From Isoetes taiwanensis (Eukaryota; Streptophyta; Lycopodiopsida; Isoetales; Isoetaceae), in contig JAJEKV010000052.1 of NCBI GenBank assembly GCA_021234155.1, forward strand, positions 4,073,606 to 4,137,605: 64,000 nt of DNA. Direction: 5' to 3'. The translations under genes and the position numbers were made by a program. Positions within the stretch are counted from its first letter, which is position 1, and every line of letters begins with the position of its first letter. Positions 30,340 to 43,860 of this stretch are shown here, piece by piece. The notes beneath the pieces are model-generated. The model was not told where the DNA came from. It ran no database searches and saw nothing but the letters and a program-made list of their open reading frames with translations.

Positions 30340-30915
30340 TTCACTATTTCTAAAACATTGCCTCTTCTTAAGGTTAACATGTTCTAATCGAAGCATAGCT
30401 GTTCTAAAACACTTTCGAATCCTAAAACACTCGAATCCCTAAAACACATTCATTTCTAACCCATTCTAAACATAACCCATTCATTGAGATTAGAAACCCA
30501 TTCATTCTAACTTGTTTGGTAGATAAGCGAGTTTGAAGCCTTGAATCAGAGAAGCCGATTAGACTTTAAAGTAGAAGGCAGGTACTAAGCACTAGCTCAT
30601 TGCCCATTTTCATTTTATACGTGCATTTCGCCATTTCTAAAACATTGCCTCTTCTTGGGTTAGCACAATTTCCTAATCTAAACATAGCACGTTCTAAAAC
30701 ACTTCCGAATCTTGAAACATACTCGAGTCCCACAAAACACATTCATTCTAACCTATTCTAAACTTGCCATAACCCATTCATTGAATCCGAAACCCATTCA
30801 TTTCTAACTGTTTTGAAGCCGATAGTAGAGTTTGAAACCTTGTTTTGAATCGGAGAAACCCACAACTGGAGCTTTAAAGTAGGAAACCCGGTAACCCCAA
30901 AGCACCATTTTCATT
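30340..30915. repeat. Tandem duplication, ~270-300 bp unit
   Basis: ATTTCTAAAACATTGCCTCT starts both copies (about 30347 and 30634). Both continue through GTTCTAAAACACTT.CGAATC, AAAACACATTCATT, ATAACCCATTCATTGA and GAAACCCATTCATT to CTTTAAAGTAG.A. Several one- to ten-base indels separate them. Confidence 0.8.
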
Positions 30916-33659
30916 TTTCAAGAAACTTATAATGCCTACCTTGTGTCTACGTTTATCAAAGCTAACTCCCTTTGAAGCTCTAGAATGCGTAAAGCAAGAT
31001 CATAGAAATTTTGTATCATAGTTAAAATTGTTATATCTTGCATCCACATGGAAAACAACTCAAAGACAATAAACTTTCCTTACATACTAAGCAGAGAATG
31101 AGGAGAATGAAGAAGCCGACTTTAGATTAGAAGAATCAGGAGTTTAGATTAGAAGAAGCTGATGAGAAGTCGAGGCGAGTTTAGATTAGAAGCGAAAAGC
31201 TGAGAGAGAATCGGGCGAGAAGCGAGAAGGCATGCAAAAATTGAAGGCGAAAAGTTGGAAGAGGCATTAGAACCATTAATAACTGCCACCAACCGTGTAC
31301 ACATAAACCCCTTATTTTTCATATGGTTTCAAAAACTTATATTACCCATATATGTTTGAAAAACCATATCCATACCTTCAGAAAAACCATATTACCCATA
31401 TAGTTTTAAAATAGCATCTTACCCTAATGTTTAAAGAAAAACCATTCCTAACTAATGTTAAAAAACAATTCTTACTCTAATGTTGTTATTAAAACCATTC
31501 TTTCTAAAGTTTATTTAGAAAACATACTCTTAAATATTTTTGAAGAAACCAGTTACCCATATGGTTATATTTTAAAGCATGTTACCCTAATGTTAAAAAA
31601 ACCACTTAAAACTAGCTTGGACAAAAGCCATACTAGCATGAAGGTATCTACCTCGGTCAATAGTATGAAGGTGGACTTATCCGATACATACATGGACTAG
31701 GCTAATCAAGATGGTACTCACATCCATGGTCCACGATACTATCAAGGCATACAAAACTAGCCTAATCTTATAAGCGAGCGACCAAATACTTGACTCTTTT
31801 ATAAATTAAAGACCAAAATAATATACTTGATAAAGAACATTTTAGTATGTCTTTCTGAGCTGATACATGTTCATACATGTCAAATACATGTTTAAATTAC
31901 TTGTTCTCAAGTACGTGGTAATCCACAAACTATGCGGCCTTATCATTTCAAACATTAACCCTGAAAGCTATGCGGGGCTTGCTCATTACAAACCGTGTCC
32001 AAATTTTACTTCAAGCAGATACTTTTGTATATATGGATAATCCAAGGAAGGATCTCACCAATATGTAGATCTTCCTCAAAGTATAAGAAATGGTGTCTAT
32101 AATCATATCTTCAAGTCCACCAATTACAGTAATACTTCTAAAGGATGAAGTCTTGATTTTTGCACCCAAACATATCCATAGCAATATACTCGGTAATTAG
32201 ACAAGGGGATGTGGGTAGCTACTGAGAACTCCATGGCTTTTTTAAGCCTTCACTTAAATCATATTATTCCATCAATAAAACAAGGCCGATTTTTCAATTA
32301 CTATATTAGAGCTTTCGCATGTTGAGAATGTTAAATTTATATCAACAATAGACTTTTAGCAAGAGATCTTTGCTTACATACATATGCATGACCCCATATC
32401 CCTCCAAATACTAGTGGATCATGATTTTACATAGGCATCATTAAACAACCGCCAGACTTTGAGCATGCGTTGGTACACTCAAATTACAATGCAAATACTC
32501 AAAACTTGTTTAGAAGCTAATTACATACATTTCTTAAAGCTTATAAGTTCACTTATACATATGAACTCATCAATGACCAGGTTCTTTAGAGGTATTTATG
32601 CGGTTTCAAAAGTATGTTTTTCTTGAAAACATGTCTTGCAGATATTTTGAATGTACTAGCATTATTTTATGTTTTACGTATGTTTTTTTAGGTCAAGCTA
32701 GCATGCGACAGCTAAAGCACCTAATGATGGTCCTCAAGGAAAGGAAAAATCCCAAATGATCGAGATGATGCAAGAAGGAAAAAGACGCAAGGATGATGCC
32801 CAGGAAGAATAATGTCAAAGAAAGGATGATGCAAAAGGAAAAGAAATTGTACTTACTGTCAGTGATTGGAAAAGCGAAGGTCAACATCACGCATGAATGC
32901 AGCGAGGAAGTGTTAAGTGGAGAAGGGATTATTATTCTAGCGGATCCCTATCAATGCGATCCAATGATCAAAGATTAGGGGATAGGTTAGGTGTGGCAAT
33001 CTCAAAAATTATATGACAATTGGAAGGAAAGGGGTGGGGTAAAGAGAGGAATGCCTTGTTTGTGAAGCAACCTTAGAGGTTGCAATGATTGTGTACATGG
33101 CCTGGAAGACACGGTATCAATTGGAGAAAACTACATGTTTCTATGGATCTTGAGAACCATTGTCAATAAGGTTTACATGACAGCAGAGGCCACTTCCATC
33201 TTTTTCAAACATTATTGTATCACAAAGGTTAAGTCGGATTATGATTGTTCTCCTGAAGCTATGATGAAGGTTGAGGTGTTGTTTGGGCCTCTTATTATTT
33301 AGAATCTTCACAATAGAGTTGGTGGGGCTACATATCAGGAACATAAGTGTGATGATAGGAAAATTTCATGTACACCATATTTAGCTATGCAATTGGGATG
33401 AAAGATGTCCGAAGAAAAAAGATTTTCATTGAGCGGAAATTGGATATGTTCCGAAAGCATGGATGGCTATACATATGATTTTAGCTCTGGCACAACTAGC
33501 AAAAGGGTGTAGAAAATGGAACTAGATTGCATTGCACATGGGAACAACGTAAAGACCAACCTCTAGGACTATAGTACACCAAGGAAATATTTGAAACATA
33601 TGTGAGTTCAATCTGAAAACATGCCACATAAGGTAAGAAGGAAGGAAGGAAGGAAGAAA
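30916..33659. repeat. Intergenic; degenerate 30-40 bp repeats at 31310-31620
   Basis: Between 31310 and 31620 the pattern AACCAT-x-TTACCC-x-AT-x-TTTAAA recurs about eight times in degenerate form. GTTTAGATTAGAAG occurs three times at 31131-31195. The 61-codon frame at 32793-32978 is Lys/Met-rich with GGATGATGCAAAAGG-type repeats. (AAGG)5 is at about 33637. No gene is recognised. Confidence 0.5.
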
Positions 33660-34254
33660 CTTTTAATGTCCATGGAACCAATGGGGTTAGCATGGGACCA
33701 CAAGTACAAGCGGGACCGGTCCCTAACCCGAACAAAAAGGACGAAGCCCACGAGCAAACCATAATCACCATGGCCCAGTTAAAACCACAGCGGGAAAAGC
33801 GTTTGCCGGGGATGACTACGCATCCAAAAATCCATGCTGTGCAAAGCAATAAGCATACCTCCAGCAGAACAAGACTTCACGGTAGCCTGGACGTAACCTC
33901 TTCTGGCGGAACTGCAGAAAACCTTCGCGCCAATGCATGAGGAAGCGGCGCTTCGGAAGAAAGCAGCTGAAATCGCCCGGTGGAGGTGCCTCACTCACTA
34001 AAGCGCTCCGCGATCGAGGTGCTCTCGGGCACACCGCGCTTTCAGTGCAGCTCTCGCGAGCCCGGCGCCACCCATCACTTGCACCTCCCGGGCATCCATC
34101 ACTACGCCCGACAACCACGAAGCCGAGAGCGCTCAAGCAGCGGCGGCCGGGCGGCTATCTTCGAGCGGCGCCCAAAAGGAAAAGCGGAAACGGGGATAGA
34201 GTTGTTGTTGAGAAGAGATTGCCATCCCATTGTACCCGAGAAGAGGCATACTAG
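33660..34254 (+). CDS. GC-rich island with two overlapping unrecognised frames
   Basis: 33692-33940 (82 codons, MGPQVQAGPVPNPNKKDEAH) overlaps 33937-34254 (105 codons, MRKRRFGRKQLKSPGGGASL) by the four bases ATGA. The second frame is Arg/Pro-rich and very basic. The island (especially 33940-34170) is rich in CG dinucleotides, sharply different from the AT-rich flanks. A one-base correction would fuse both frames. The minus strand is open here too (34136-33816), which GC-rich sequence favours, so coding status is doubtful. It could be a 5'UTR/first exon or a recently inserted fragment. Confidence 0.3.
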
Positions 34255-36999
34255 AGGGAAATAAATGCATTACTTGAGGGGAACTTGGAGTAACCCTCTA
34301 TATCCAGCCAGGTTTAGTAGGCTATGGAATAAGCATTTCAAGCATGTGACCATAGCAACTTCAAATAAACTTTGCAAAGTGCAATTTGTGTGCTAAGGTA
34401 GAGGAGACTCTTGATAAGGCGTGCAGCCAAGTCTAAGGAGCTGAATAAGGGTACATAGAAGGACCATATAGTGATCCAACTATCATGTAGATCAACTTGT
34501 GGATGTGGAGGACCTTATGCGCAATGGAACCTAATAACTATCTATGTATACATGACAAGATGGACGACAAAGACTGTCTTCCACAATTCAAGTACGCACA
34601 AAAGTCATGTGGAAGATCATACCCTTCTGATCTCTCAATGGCTGGGGCAATCTTGCGTAAGAGTCAAACCTACTATGGCCGTTTAGTTTGGGTTGTGGAG
34701 TGATGGTCAGTTACCATATTGGGAATTATCGCGGGGTGTTTGAGAAACTATGAAAATGGATACAATGGTCACCTCGGGACCCTCCCCATTTAGCCGGCAC
34801 TACATGGGTGCATTGTTGGATGCGGCCAGATAATATTGAAAAGATTAGCAAGGCAAGGGTTTGGGAGGCATGGACTGTAGACATGTTGGAGCTTTGCTCT
34901 CGTGCTAAACCTAGAAATACGCTGAAGGTTACTCTTGCAACTTGATAAGCGTGTTGGAGCAAAATAAAAACGGTGGATATTTTTCTTTCTTATCCTACTT
35001 ATATATTTGTGGGCATTTTGAAAAGAGTTAATTTGGGAGGTTTCTAATGCGGGACATACTCCCTTGAGAGTGTGGATGCATTATTTGGAAAATAGAGTCA
35101 TGTTTTGAGGCAGTGACCAGGTGACCAATTTTCTAGAGCTACTAGAAATATTCCATGGATGCACTACTCGATCTCCTATAGGATCTCTCATATAGAAGAA
35201 ATTGCTGATTGGAAGAGTTTTGTGGAAGGTTATCTCTCTTGAAGACATGGAAGAGCCATTCTGAACCTCTTCAATTCCTTTTGGGTGAGATGGGATTCCA
35301 ATCATGCAATGGAAGATGGAGACCGAGGAAGTGGAGGAGGCTGAAATACGGCATAGAGATGCAGTGGCAAGCTATGATACCTCGGGTCAACCAAAGCTCT
35401 AAAACCTACTCTGAAGTGAAGCAGGTGGGATTGACCAGGGATGGCATCAATGACTACATCAAGCATTGGCAAACTAATTGATGACACTAATGCGTGCATT
35501 GATAGATGCGGAAGAAGGTGGTTAACTTGTTGGATAGAGGTAGACGCATCACGGGAAGGGTGTTGAAGGGTGGCTCCCTAAGCGGTGGAGGACATTGCTT
35601 GGTCTTGAGAGTGTAGTAGCATTGTTAAGGCCCATGCTCCTCCTCAATCACGACAAACACTATGTTGGTCCCTAAGAAAGATAGGCCAAAATATCTAGGC
35701 CTAGATGTTTTATGAACCGGCAAGCGGCGTGGAGTGGCACCAATTTGTGTGAAGTAAAACGGCCAGTTCTGAGACTTATCCGGTGTGGTTGGGATACACA
35801 CCATCTCGAGATATTTGCAAGAAGAAGGTGATGTTAACTTCAATAAAAGGTCGCGTGTGGAATGGTGTGTCCGGTGCGCAGTTGACTATGTCATAGATAA
35901 AGAAATATTGATTGTTGGACAAAAGGTGGAGGAGAAATCCTAGTGATCGATCTTTGGCTAGACTTATTGAAGCAAATGAAAGCATTACTTCGTGGACTCC
36001 AAAAACTATTCAGTAAAGAAGCTGAGGATTCTACAATACCTCGGGATGTAAGGAATAAGGTTCTCATATCACTTGGGGATCTTTGTTGGGAAAATGAAAA
36101 ACTATGTAAATATGTTTTCTACGTACCTCATACATCAATCACGGTTAATAAAAGTTATTGTGCTAGCGAGTTTCATGATATATGATGTTGTAATTTTGAG
36201 AGTTAAGGTGTGAATTTATATTAAGGTGTGTGATTGTATGTTAAGAAACATAATTGACTTTTATCAGTTACTAAAATTGCAATATAAATTTGTCCCAAAA
36301 TCCTCCCAATTTAATTGAATTGATGGTTAGCTCACTTCCCACCCACCCCTCCTCTTCCCCTTTTTACATTTGATACATAGGTCACATTATTTCTGATTAA
36401 CTTTGCCCAGCTTGTTAGTTTGATCACTTTGGTAACGTATTGATTTATGGTTATGGAGACTTGGAGCTTATGTTGATATGTGACTTTTGTTTATGGTAAC
36501 TTATATTTGATATGCATGACTTTTAGTTTTATAGAGGTGGCTTGTTTTGGTTTTAAAGCCTTGGTGGCTAATTATGGATTCTTGGTGGCTTATATATTGA
36601 TACTTAGTGCAGCATGGTTTTATTGTGGCCGGTATAGGGGCGGTTAGCTGTGAGAGTTGTTAGCACTTGATGGATTTCGCGTTTAGTAGCCTTTGAATTG
36701 CCGGAGAGGGCCTTGTGTTACGTGCCTTCATTTTGCGGGACTATGTTGATCGTGTTGTGAAGATGATGCTCTATAATAGCTCTTACATCCTTGATGATGC
36801 GGGGTCTGTTTGATACTCCGTTACGGAATAACGCTTTTAATTAGTACTTCTGACGAATAGTCAACATACGCGATCGTGTTGGCAATTTGGTTGATAGAGA
36901 ATCTTTTGCTTTAAACAGGTTCCTTCATAGTAACATCTCGCACCTGCATGTGGGTTCCTTCTACAACTTATTTGTAAACCCAAAAGGCACGTAGGCATG
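34255..36999. other. Mostly intergenic; scattered coding-like fragments
   Basis: Fragments such as 35209-35481 (90 codons, RWRPRKWRRLKYGIEMQW) and the stretch at about 35838-35941 (NKRSRVEWCVRCAVDYVIDK) look coding but belong to no family I recognise. 35943-36185 (80 codons) is also unidentified. They could be remains of one plus-strand element. 36420-36610 contains short GGTGGCTTAT-type repeats. Confidence 0.35.
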
Positions 37000-37260
37000 A
37001 GGGTCCCCTTTTCCTCTTGAGTTGTGTATGAGTGTCTCTTAGGCGGTTTGTTTATCTTTAGGGTTTTCGAAAACCCAAAGAGGCAGTTTTCATCGGGGGA
37101 TAAGCTCCTTCTTAGAGATACATATTGTGGAAGTGCCCACAAGAGGCTGACATGTTTTTGTTTATGGAGATGCCCAAAAAGAGGTTTGTCCTACACTCTG
37201 CAATATCGGCATGTTTACATTTTATGGAGATGCCCAAAAGGGCCATTTTGTCCACCTTGT
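37000..37260. repeat. Local duplication with TTTATGGAGATGCCCAAAA
   Basis: TTTATGGAGATGCCCAAAA occurs at about 37160 and 37220. Each copy is preceded by a GGCATGTTTAC- or GACATGTTTTT-like block about 20 bases upstream. Confidence 0.6.
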
Positions 37261-37359
37261 CTCTATAGCTCTAGAAGTAATATTTAGCTTCAATGCCAAC
37301 TGAATGGTTTGCTTAGGCAGAATGCTTTCTTATCGCATTCATGCAACACATTACAAAAG

Positions 37360-37710
37360 CAAGTGGGTGAGAATATTGGTACACATGCAAAGTTAGAGCA
37401 AAATTGAATCTTAGAAAGTCATAGATCTAAGCGTGTAATGGAGGAGAATGAGAAGTTGCAACAAAGGCTGAAAAGACTAAAGACTACACCACTTGGTTCA
37501 AGAGAAAGATATAAATCCATTAAGCTGATCCAGTTATTGGTTCCAGGTGGTGGAGAAGCTAAGCTATTAAAATACTAGTTGATCCTATGTTTTGCCCAAA
37601 GGGTAACAAAAAAGAAGGCCAAGCACAAAGCGAGAGAAAGGATGAATGTTTGGTGGAGCTTTTGAAGCAAATTTATACAAAAGAGGATATGTTGAGATTG
37701 ATGAGCCTTC
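37360..37710 (+). pseudogene. Coiled-coil coding relic, unrecognised
   Basis: One frame from 37438 (MEENEKLQQRLKRLKTTPLG ... KLIQLLVPGGGEAKLLKY) ends at TAG 37576-37578. The text continues in another frame from about 37580 (LVDPMFCPKGNKKEGQAQSE, then RKDECLVELLKQIYTKEDML) to a possible GT donor after MSLPG. It has the heptad spacing of a coiled coil. It may be an exon pair of a host gene with one stop/frameshift, or an element fragment. I know no matching family. Confidence 0.35.
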
Positions 37711-38278
37711 CAGGTATTGTCCAATTTGGTATACTTGCATTTACATCATTAGAATCATATTCATGCATTTCAATGTAATTATCATGTTGGTGCTTATCTC
37801 TTAAGAAACTTGATTGAAGTGGTGATCAGGGATTTACATTATTGCATAAGTGTCAAAAGCCTTCAAATATCATCTGACAACCTTGGAGTGAGTAGAGCTT
37901 ACGTGGCTATTCAAGACCTTGAAAGTGGCTACAAGAAGTATGGGCGTTAGGAAGTCTATGCCACCTAATTTGATCTTAATTTTTTTGCGAAAAATGTCCA
38001 AAGCCTTAAGGCAATGTTCTTTGGAGAACTATACTTTCCTTATACTAGATGGCATGATGTTTGATATTTTTCTCTATATACTGGAGTGGCCTCTAGCAAT
38101 TTGCAGATGTTGTATGCTATGAGTCTACTGGCCATGTTAGAGGCCACCTAGATCTTTTTTAGCAGTGATAATAGATGGTCGGATCCTTTGGACTATGATT
38201 TTGGGTGCCATAGGTTTGTCATACAAAGAGGGCATAACTATCCTTGCATTTGAGAAATTTCTACACCGTCTTCCTGAC

Positions 38279-39115
38279 ACCTCCCATTTCGCTTATGATC
38301 ATTTATGATTGAGGGCACCTATGATTTTAAAGTATGAAATACGAGTTTGCCTAAGGTTTTGATGGAAAATCGAGCTTCTATATGGCTTTACGTAAGGTTT
38401 TAGAATATGAAATATGGGGGCTCGAACCTCTACCAAAATAAGTCAATATTCTAGTAAGACTATTTTGACCAATATAATCAATGAGCTAACATGATTATTT
38501 TTTTTAGTTTAAATCAAATCCTCCTAGAACCCCCTGTTATTGTGCCACATATTCTAAACGAGGTGCACCCTGTACCCTCATGACACCTCATGACACCCTC
38601 ATTTCGCTTATGGTCGATTGGGGGCACCTATGATTTTAAAGTATGAAATACGAGTTTGCCTAAGGTTTTGATGGAAAATCGAGCTTCTATATATACGACT
38701 TTGCCTAAGGTTTTAGAATATACAAATCTGGGGCTGAACTATCAAATAACTTAATATCCTAATGAACTGCGACCAACATAGCAATGGCGAACATGGTATT
38801 TTTAGTTTTAAATCTTTTTTTTTTATGACAACCCACTCAATTGTTTTTGGGATATGGTCTATGGTTTCAGGGATTGATATTTTTACATCCCTATCAAATC
38901 CCCCTAGAACCCAAATAACTCAATATCCTAGTAAAACTACTTTCACCAACATAACCAATGAGCTAACATGATTATTTTTTAGTTTAAATGTTTCTTGTAA
39001 TAACAACCCACTCAATTGTTTTTGGGATATGGTCTATGATTTCAGGAATTGTTATTTTTACATCCCTATCAAATCCCCTTGGAACCCCCTGTTATTGTGC
39101 TACATATTGCATCAT
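38279..39115. repeat. Three partial tandem copies of a ~300-bp unit
   Basis: GCACCTATGATTTTAAAGTA and TTGCCTAAGGTTTTGATGG occur at about 38314-38362 and again at about 38626-38674. The following block, TAACATGATTATTTTTT and CCCACTCAATTGTTTTTGGG, recurs at about 38488, 38827 and 38967-39020, and the block ends near 39115 with CCCCCTGTTATTGTGC. The copies share different subsets, showing repeated deletions. Confidence 0.75.
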
Positions 39116-42100
39116 AAATGCATGTTGAACAAACAAAGTATCATGCTTTGTGTCATCAGATATATAACAATGGGTATCCTTAATCACAAACACGCTTTTA
39201 TTTGAGCACTTTATCAGCGAGATGGGCAACAGCTACCAAGATCATTAAACTTCATATCCATTATTAAAGTTTTACTTAATGCATTAAAACCTCTTTCTAC
39301 GTGGGGACAAAGTAGAGTAAGCGAAAATCTTTTCCAATTTATTAACTCGGCGAAGTAGCGGAAGAACAGAAAGATCTCACTTGTTGTTGTTCCTCCCTTG
39401 GCCGCCTGTGTTAAGCCCTTCTTTTGCTTATTCAATTGTCAAACATTTGTAACAACGCCATAAACTTGCCTTCCAAATCCTCACACTTCTTTGCACGCTG
39501 GCCTTACTTGCCAAATTTTGTCATTGAAGAAACTCCCACCATAATCTCCGTCTAAAGCTTTGCTTTTAATTTTATTAAGAATAGGTTGTGCCAATCCGTC
39601 AGATCTGCTGCCAAAATCTCAACCTTCATTGCCTTATCCCTTGCCCTAAACCTAAAATTTTCTGAAACCTCCTTATATTTTTACCTTTGCTTCTTCTCTA
39701 TTAATCAACTATTGCCCTTATTTATCCATAGCACATATTATGATGCACACTTTTTTGTTTGGGCGTCCCTTTCATATATTTTGACCGTCACTCCTCACCT
39801 TACCAAAGCCAAGAAATTGGGAATTTCATTGAAGTTTTATCATTTGCACAAGCTTGTTTATTTATGTGGTTCCCAAGGTCTATCACCGGGAATTGTCATC
39901 GTCTTATCAAGCTGATAAGAATTTTTTGAAGAACTGTGTCATCAATATATGGTCTTGGGCTCGTTGGAAGCTTAACTCAGATGACCATTCGGTTATGGGG
40001 TACATGGTGTTTCCTCTGTTTTAGTCGGCCAGATCCACGGCAGTCCGACCACTGGCTAGGGTTTGGCTACTGATTTTCTTTTAGCCATAACGGATCTGAG
40101 AATTGCAAAGCGACTTTGGGTGTGTTGGGCTTGTGCTGGAAACTCTTTGAGCACTCTATCCAATAGTGTTAAGCACTGAGAGGGTGGAGTGCATTGGGAA
40201 GAGCGGTTCAGCTCTGAAACTTGACCTCGACTTTGCACTGAGCGAGCGAGCGGCACCGGATAAGTTTTACATTTCATTTTTGAATCAAGGCAATGACCAA
40301 TTACATTTAGCAAGGGTAGCATATATATTTTGATTTCAAGACATTGCATTTAGTAAAGAACTTACGGCATGTTAGTCACTAATTTGCTCTCTCTCTCGTT
40401 TCTATAAGCTTTGAGATTTCTTTAGCTCTTAAGTTTATAAGAGATCAAATATTTCTAGTTTATATTGAGACACAAATTAGAATCTGTGAGAGGCTAAGAG
40501 TTTTGCATAGAGCAAGGCAAATGCATTTGAGTAAAGGTGGACGGAATAGGATTCTACACGGAGATGAGAGGGCTGCGACCTCGCCCATTACAGGATCATG
40601 GTGGACCCACCAATGGCTGGACCACTATAAGCTCCAGCCATAGAATAACAGCCAGGCATGCAAGAAAGAGCGGCCTTGAAGACACAATGCATATGTATAT
40701 AAAGGTGTGGTATTTGTAGTAAAAAGGTAGGATAATACTTTTCTGATTTGAGGGTCTAACCCCGCCATAGGCGAATGGCGGGCAAACCCTCAGCCCAGTT
40801 CGGATCATAAAATGACTAAAAAGGAGAGCTGAACTTTAATAGTAATAGCTTACAAGTGCTCTTACATCAATTGCTTGAGGGCGTCTGAGATTATGTGAAG
40901 ACATCTATAGAGTAATCAAAAACCATGTTTGGACTCTACAAGTTTTTCCTTCTGAGAATGTGTGCTCTAAAAGTGGAGCAGGGAATAACACAATCAATTA
41001 TCTTTGTAGACCTTCAAAAAGCTTCGAAGATGAGGACTTTTCATCTGTCGGGTTTTTCATTTGAAGATGAATAGCTAGTAACACAAAACCAAGGGAAGGG
41101 TGATACCATATCTGCACAATCGGATGATTGATCTTTTTATTTCTTTATCATCGTAGATATAAATATAGATTGGGTACATTTGTAAGCTATGAAATTGGGC
41201 GGTTTTCTTTGCACAATGCATAGTTCTATCAACATAGTATATACATGCCTATAGCCTTGAAATTAGGAAGTTTCTTTAGACACCATTACCTCTGGACTAT
41301 TAAAGGCGGTGTGGCTTCTACATAAGTTAGAGGTTGTGTTATAGTGTGGTTAGAATATTTCAAGATGGTTTATAAACGGACCTTTGGACCATTGATGTTA
41401 TGTTGGCAGTAATTACTACATATTCACTTTCGGTTGGAGCTCTAATATTTTAATATGGTTTAGTTTAGAGTTTTCGCAGCCTAACAATAATGGCGGGAAA
41501 AATCAATCGAGAATAGCCGAGGAAAGCGATGCGATCATATCGCGTACATCGATGGAATTACATTACCTATTAAGGTTTTTCCTCGAAAACCCCTTGGTAG
41601 GGAGTTTTAATCACGATAGTATCGGTGTCACTAATAGTCGAACTTGATCGTCTACGCATTTGGACACCACTAATAGGCACCAAGACTATCACGAGAACAA
41701 TTGTAAAAGAAGGGACTAAGTGTCGAGGTCGGTGGGGGTTCCTCAAGTAGGCCGCGAGATGGCGAATTTCCTTCCACGGTACGGTGTTCTATTTCCACGA
41801 TGGGGATTCACGGTGTAACTTAGGAGTTCATAATGCGACCCACCTCGCAAGGGTGGGGCGATTAGATCCACAATATTGTACATCTCAAGTAGCAACCGAG
41901 AAAGGCTACATCATAACGGCGTGATGTGCTAGTGGCGCCCGCGCACGAGGCTTCGCCCATGCAAGTCCAAAGGCCTGCAGCACGGAACATTAATGTATTC
42001 TATTCTATTCTATTCCTAATATATTAAAGAATGAGCAATGTTACAAGCAAGTGAACCAAGCGATAAGAAAAGGAATTGAGATCCTGAAGCGGGAACATTT

Positions 42101-43370
42101 CAAAACAATGCTACTTGTAGCTCAAACTGACACCCACAACAAGAGGGTGTAAAATAAGCTAGTGAGGTTACAACGGCCCGGCGTTTAAAGCACTTTTAAG
42201 TGCTGAAACTACATGGGGCGTCGGCTTGAGTCACGCCCTTCTCCCTCCTTTTCCACAGAGCGCAGAAACTTCGGTCCGGTCTGTTTCTGTTGATGATGGA
42301 GGCATGGAGGTAGCGGATGATTTTCCACGGCATGGGGAGTGCATGCAGTGGGGGTGAAGCCCAGGAAGAAGCTTGGTTGAGAGGAAAATAATGTCGGTCC
42401 GAGATTGGGATTACTGTTTGGACAAAGAGTTGAACAAAGGAAAGATAAAATGGCATATGTCTGAGGCATATTTCAAGAGAAGTTGGAAGCTTACTATATA
42501 TGTAGAAAAATCTACAAGAATTGTCTACCCAACAAAGAAGTGATAAGAAAACAGCCCGGCCCTTGCTGCGTTTAAAATTACACTAGATCGTACTTTGAGG
42601 AACACAAAGTGGCCGGGCTGCATTTGTGGCATGCAATGCCAAAGATACCACAATAGACAGTAAGCGATGGGTGTGTAGCACATGTTAGGAAAAGAAATGA
42701 AGAAGTAGCGAAGCCAAAGGGTGTATTTGCATCAAATGAGATGATGCATGTGATGAAAATATAAAGGCAACCAGGAATGCGATTACGAGGAGATTGGAAA
42801 ATCAGTTTTACTTATCACAAAAGATAAGGCGTTAGGGAGGTGGTGAAGAGGCAATGAGCCTCTGAATTCTGAAAATGATGTTGGAAGAGGTACAGCTTGA
42901 GTTTAAGGCAGACCTACAAATGATTTGGCTACCACAAAGCGAGGAGGAGTTCAACTTAATCCAACATGTGAGTTGGGCGGTAAAAGATTTGGGCCGGCTA
43001 ATCGGATGGGGAAACTTGTACCCGAGGAACAAAGGTACAAAACAATGAACCCTACATGTCTACGTGTAGGCGGGGTCAAGCGTAAACTCAAACTTGAGGA
43101 GTTAAAGAGTTCTCCGAGAAAGAGCGAGACTTCATTCTATAAACAATTTGTGGAAGAAAATGGATACTCACACTGTATCTACTGTAGTGTAGTTGTGAAA
43201 ACCAACCATTACGGGTTAGTTCCCTAGGTAATTCACGACTTTTCCTTCTTATAACCCCTTTCTTCCTCTTCTTCTTCATCGGCCACATAAAATTCTCCTT
43301 GCTTTCTTGACCTGTACCCCACCGCCCACCCCACACCTTACTCGCACCGTCATTTTAATATGTTCCTTAC
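39116..43370. other. Intergenic, no recognised gene
   Basis: Small hairpin CCGCCAT...ATGGCGG at 40762-40781. A (ATTCT)n run lies at about 41997-42017. 41480-41960 is richer in CG and contains GTTTTTCCTCGAAAACCCC, a pattern I associate with plant LTRs. The 100-codon frame at 42925-43227 (YSHCIYCSVVVKTNHYG near its end) is unidentified. Confidence 0.4.
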
Positions 43371-43559
43371 CTTGTAGTTCTCGTTTGTTGAAGGAAGGTA
43401 TGGTGTTGGTAAAGAACCCCTCATATACTCTCACCATTCTCTATCATTCCTTTGATCTCGGCTTTCCTCTACTTTTTGCTCTTCCTCCAAACCTTCTCGA
43501 CATTTGTCTTCCATTAAGCATAATGTATTTGGATTTCTCTGTTGTGCGGTGTGGAGCAT

Positions 43560-43860
43560 TGTGTTTCCGAGGCGATATAGCATGATGGCTAATGTGTGGC
43601 TCTTTGTGGCATGTAGTGGCTTTGAGGTTGGGCGACTGATAAGCGTGATAGCCTGTCATGGCTCTTTGTGGCATGGTGGTTTTGGTTTGGGCGGCATTAG
43701 CATTGTGGCTAATGTGTGGCTATTTGTTGTGTGTGATGGTGATTGAGATCTTGACAATGTGCAGTTCTTGGTTGTGACATTGGAGGCCTAGTGCTGGGAT
43801 TCTTGGTTGTGATATTGGAGCCCTGGGTGCCTAGTCTGTGATTGGTGGTGAAGATTACTT
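43560..43860. repeat. Minisatellite-like repeats in copy A
   Basis: GCTAATGTGTGGCTCTTTGTGG and close variants occur three times (about 43581, 43655, 43708). Then TTCTTGGTTGTGA.ATTGGAG occurs twice (about 43766, 43800). The corresponding stretch of copy B keeps at least two units. Confidence 0.65.

Noticed and set aside
31150-31200. Hammerhead-like CTGATGAG
   Set aside because: No matching GAAA and GTC cleavage-site arrangement or stem pairing was found; the word lies within GTTTAGATTAGAAG repeats.
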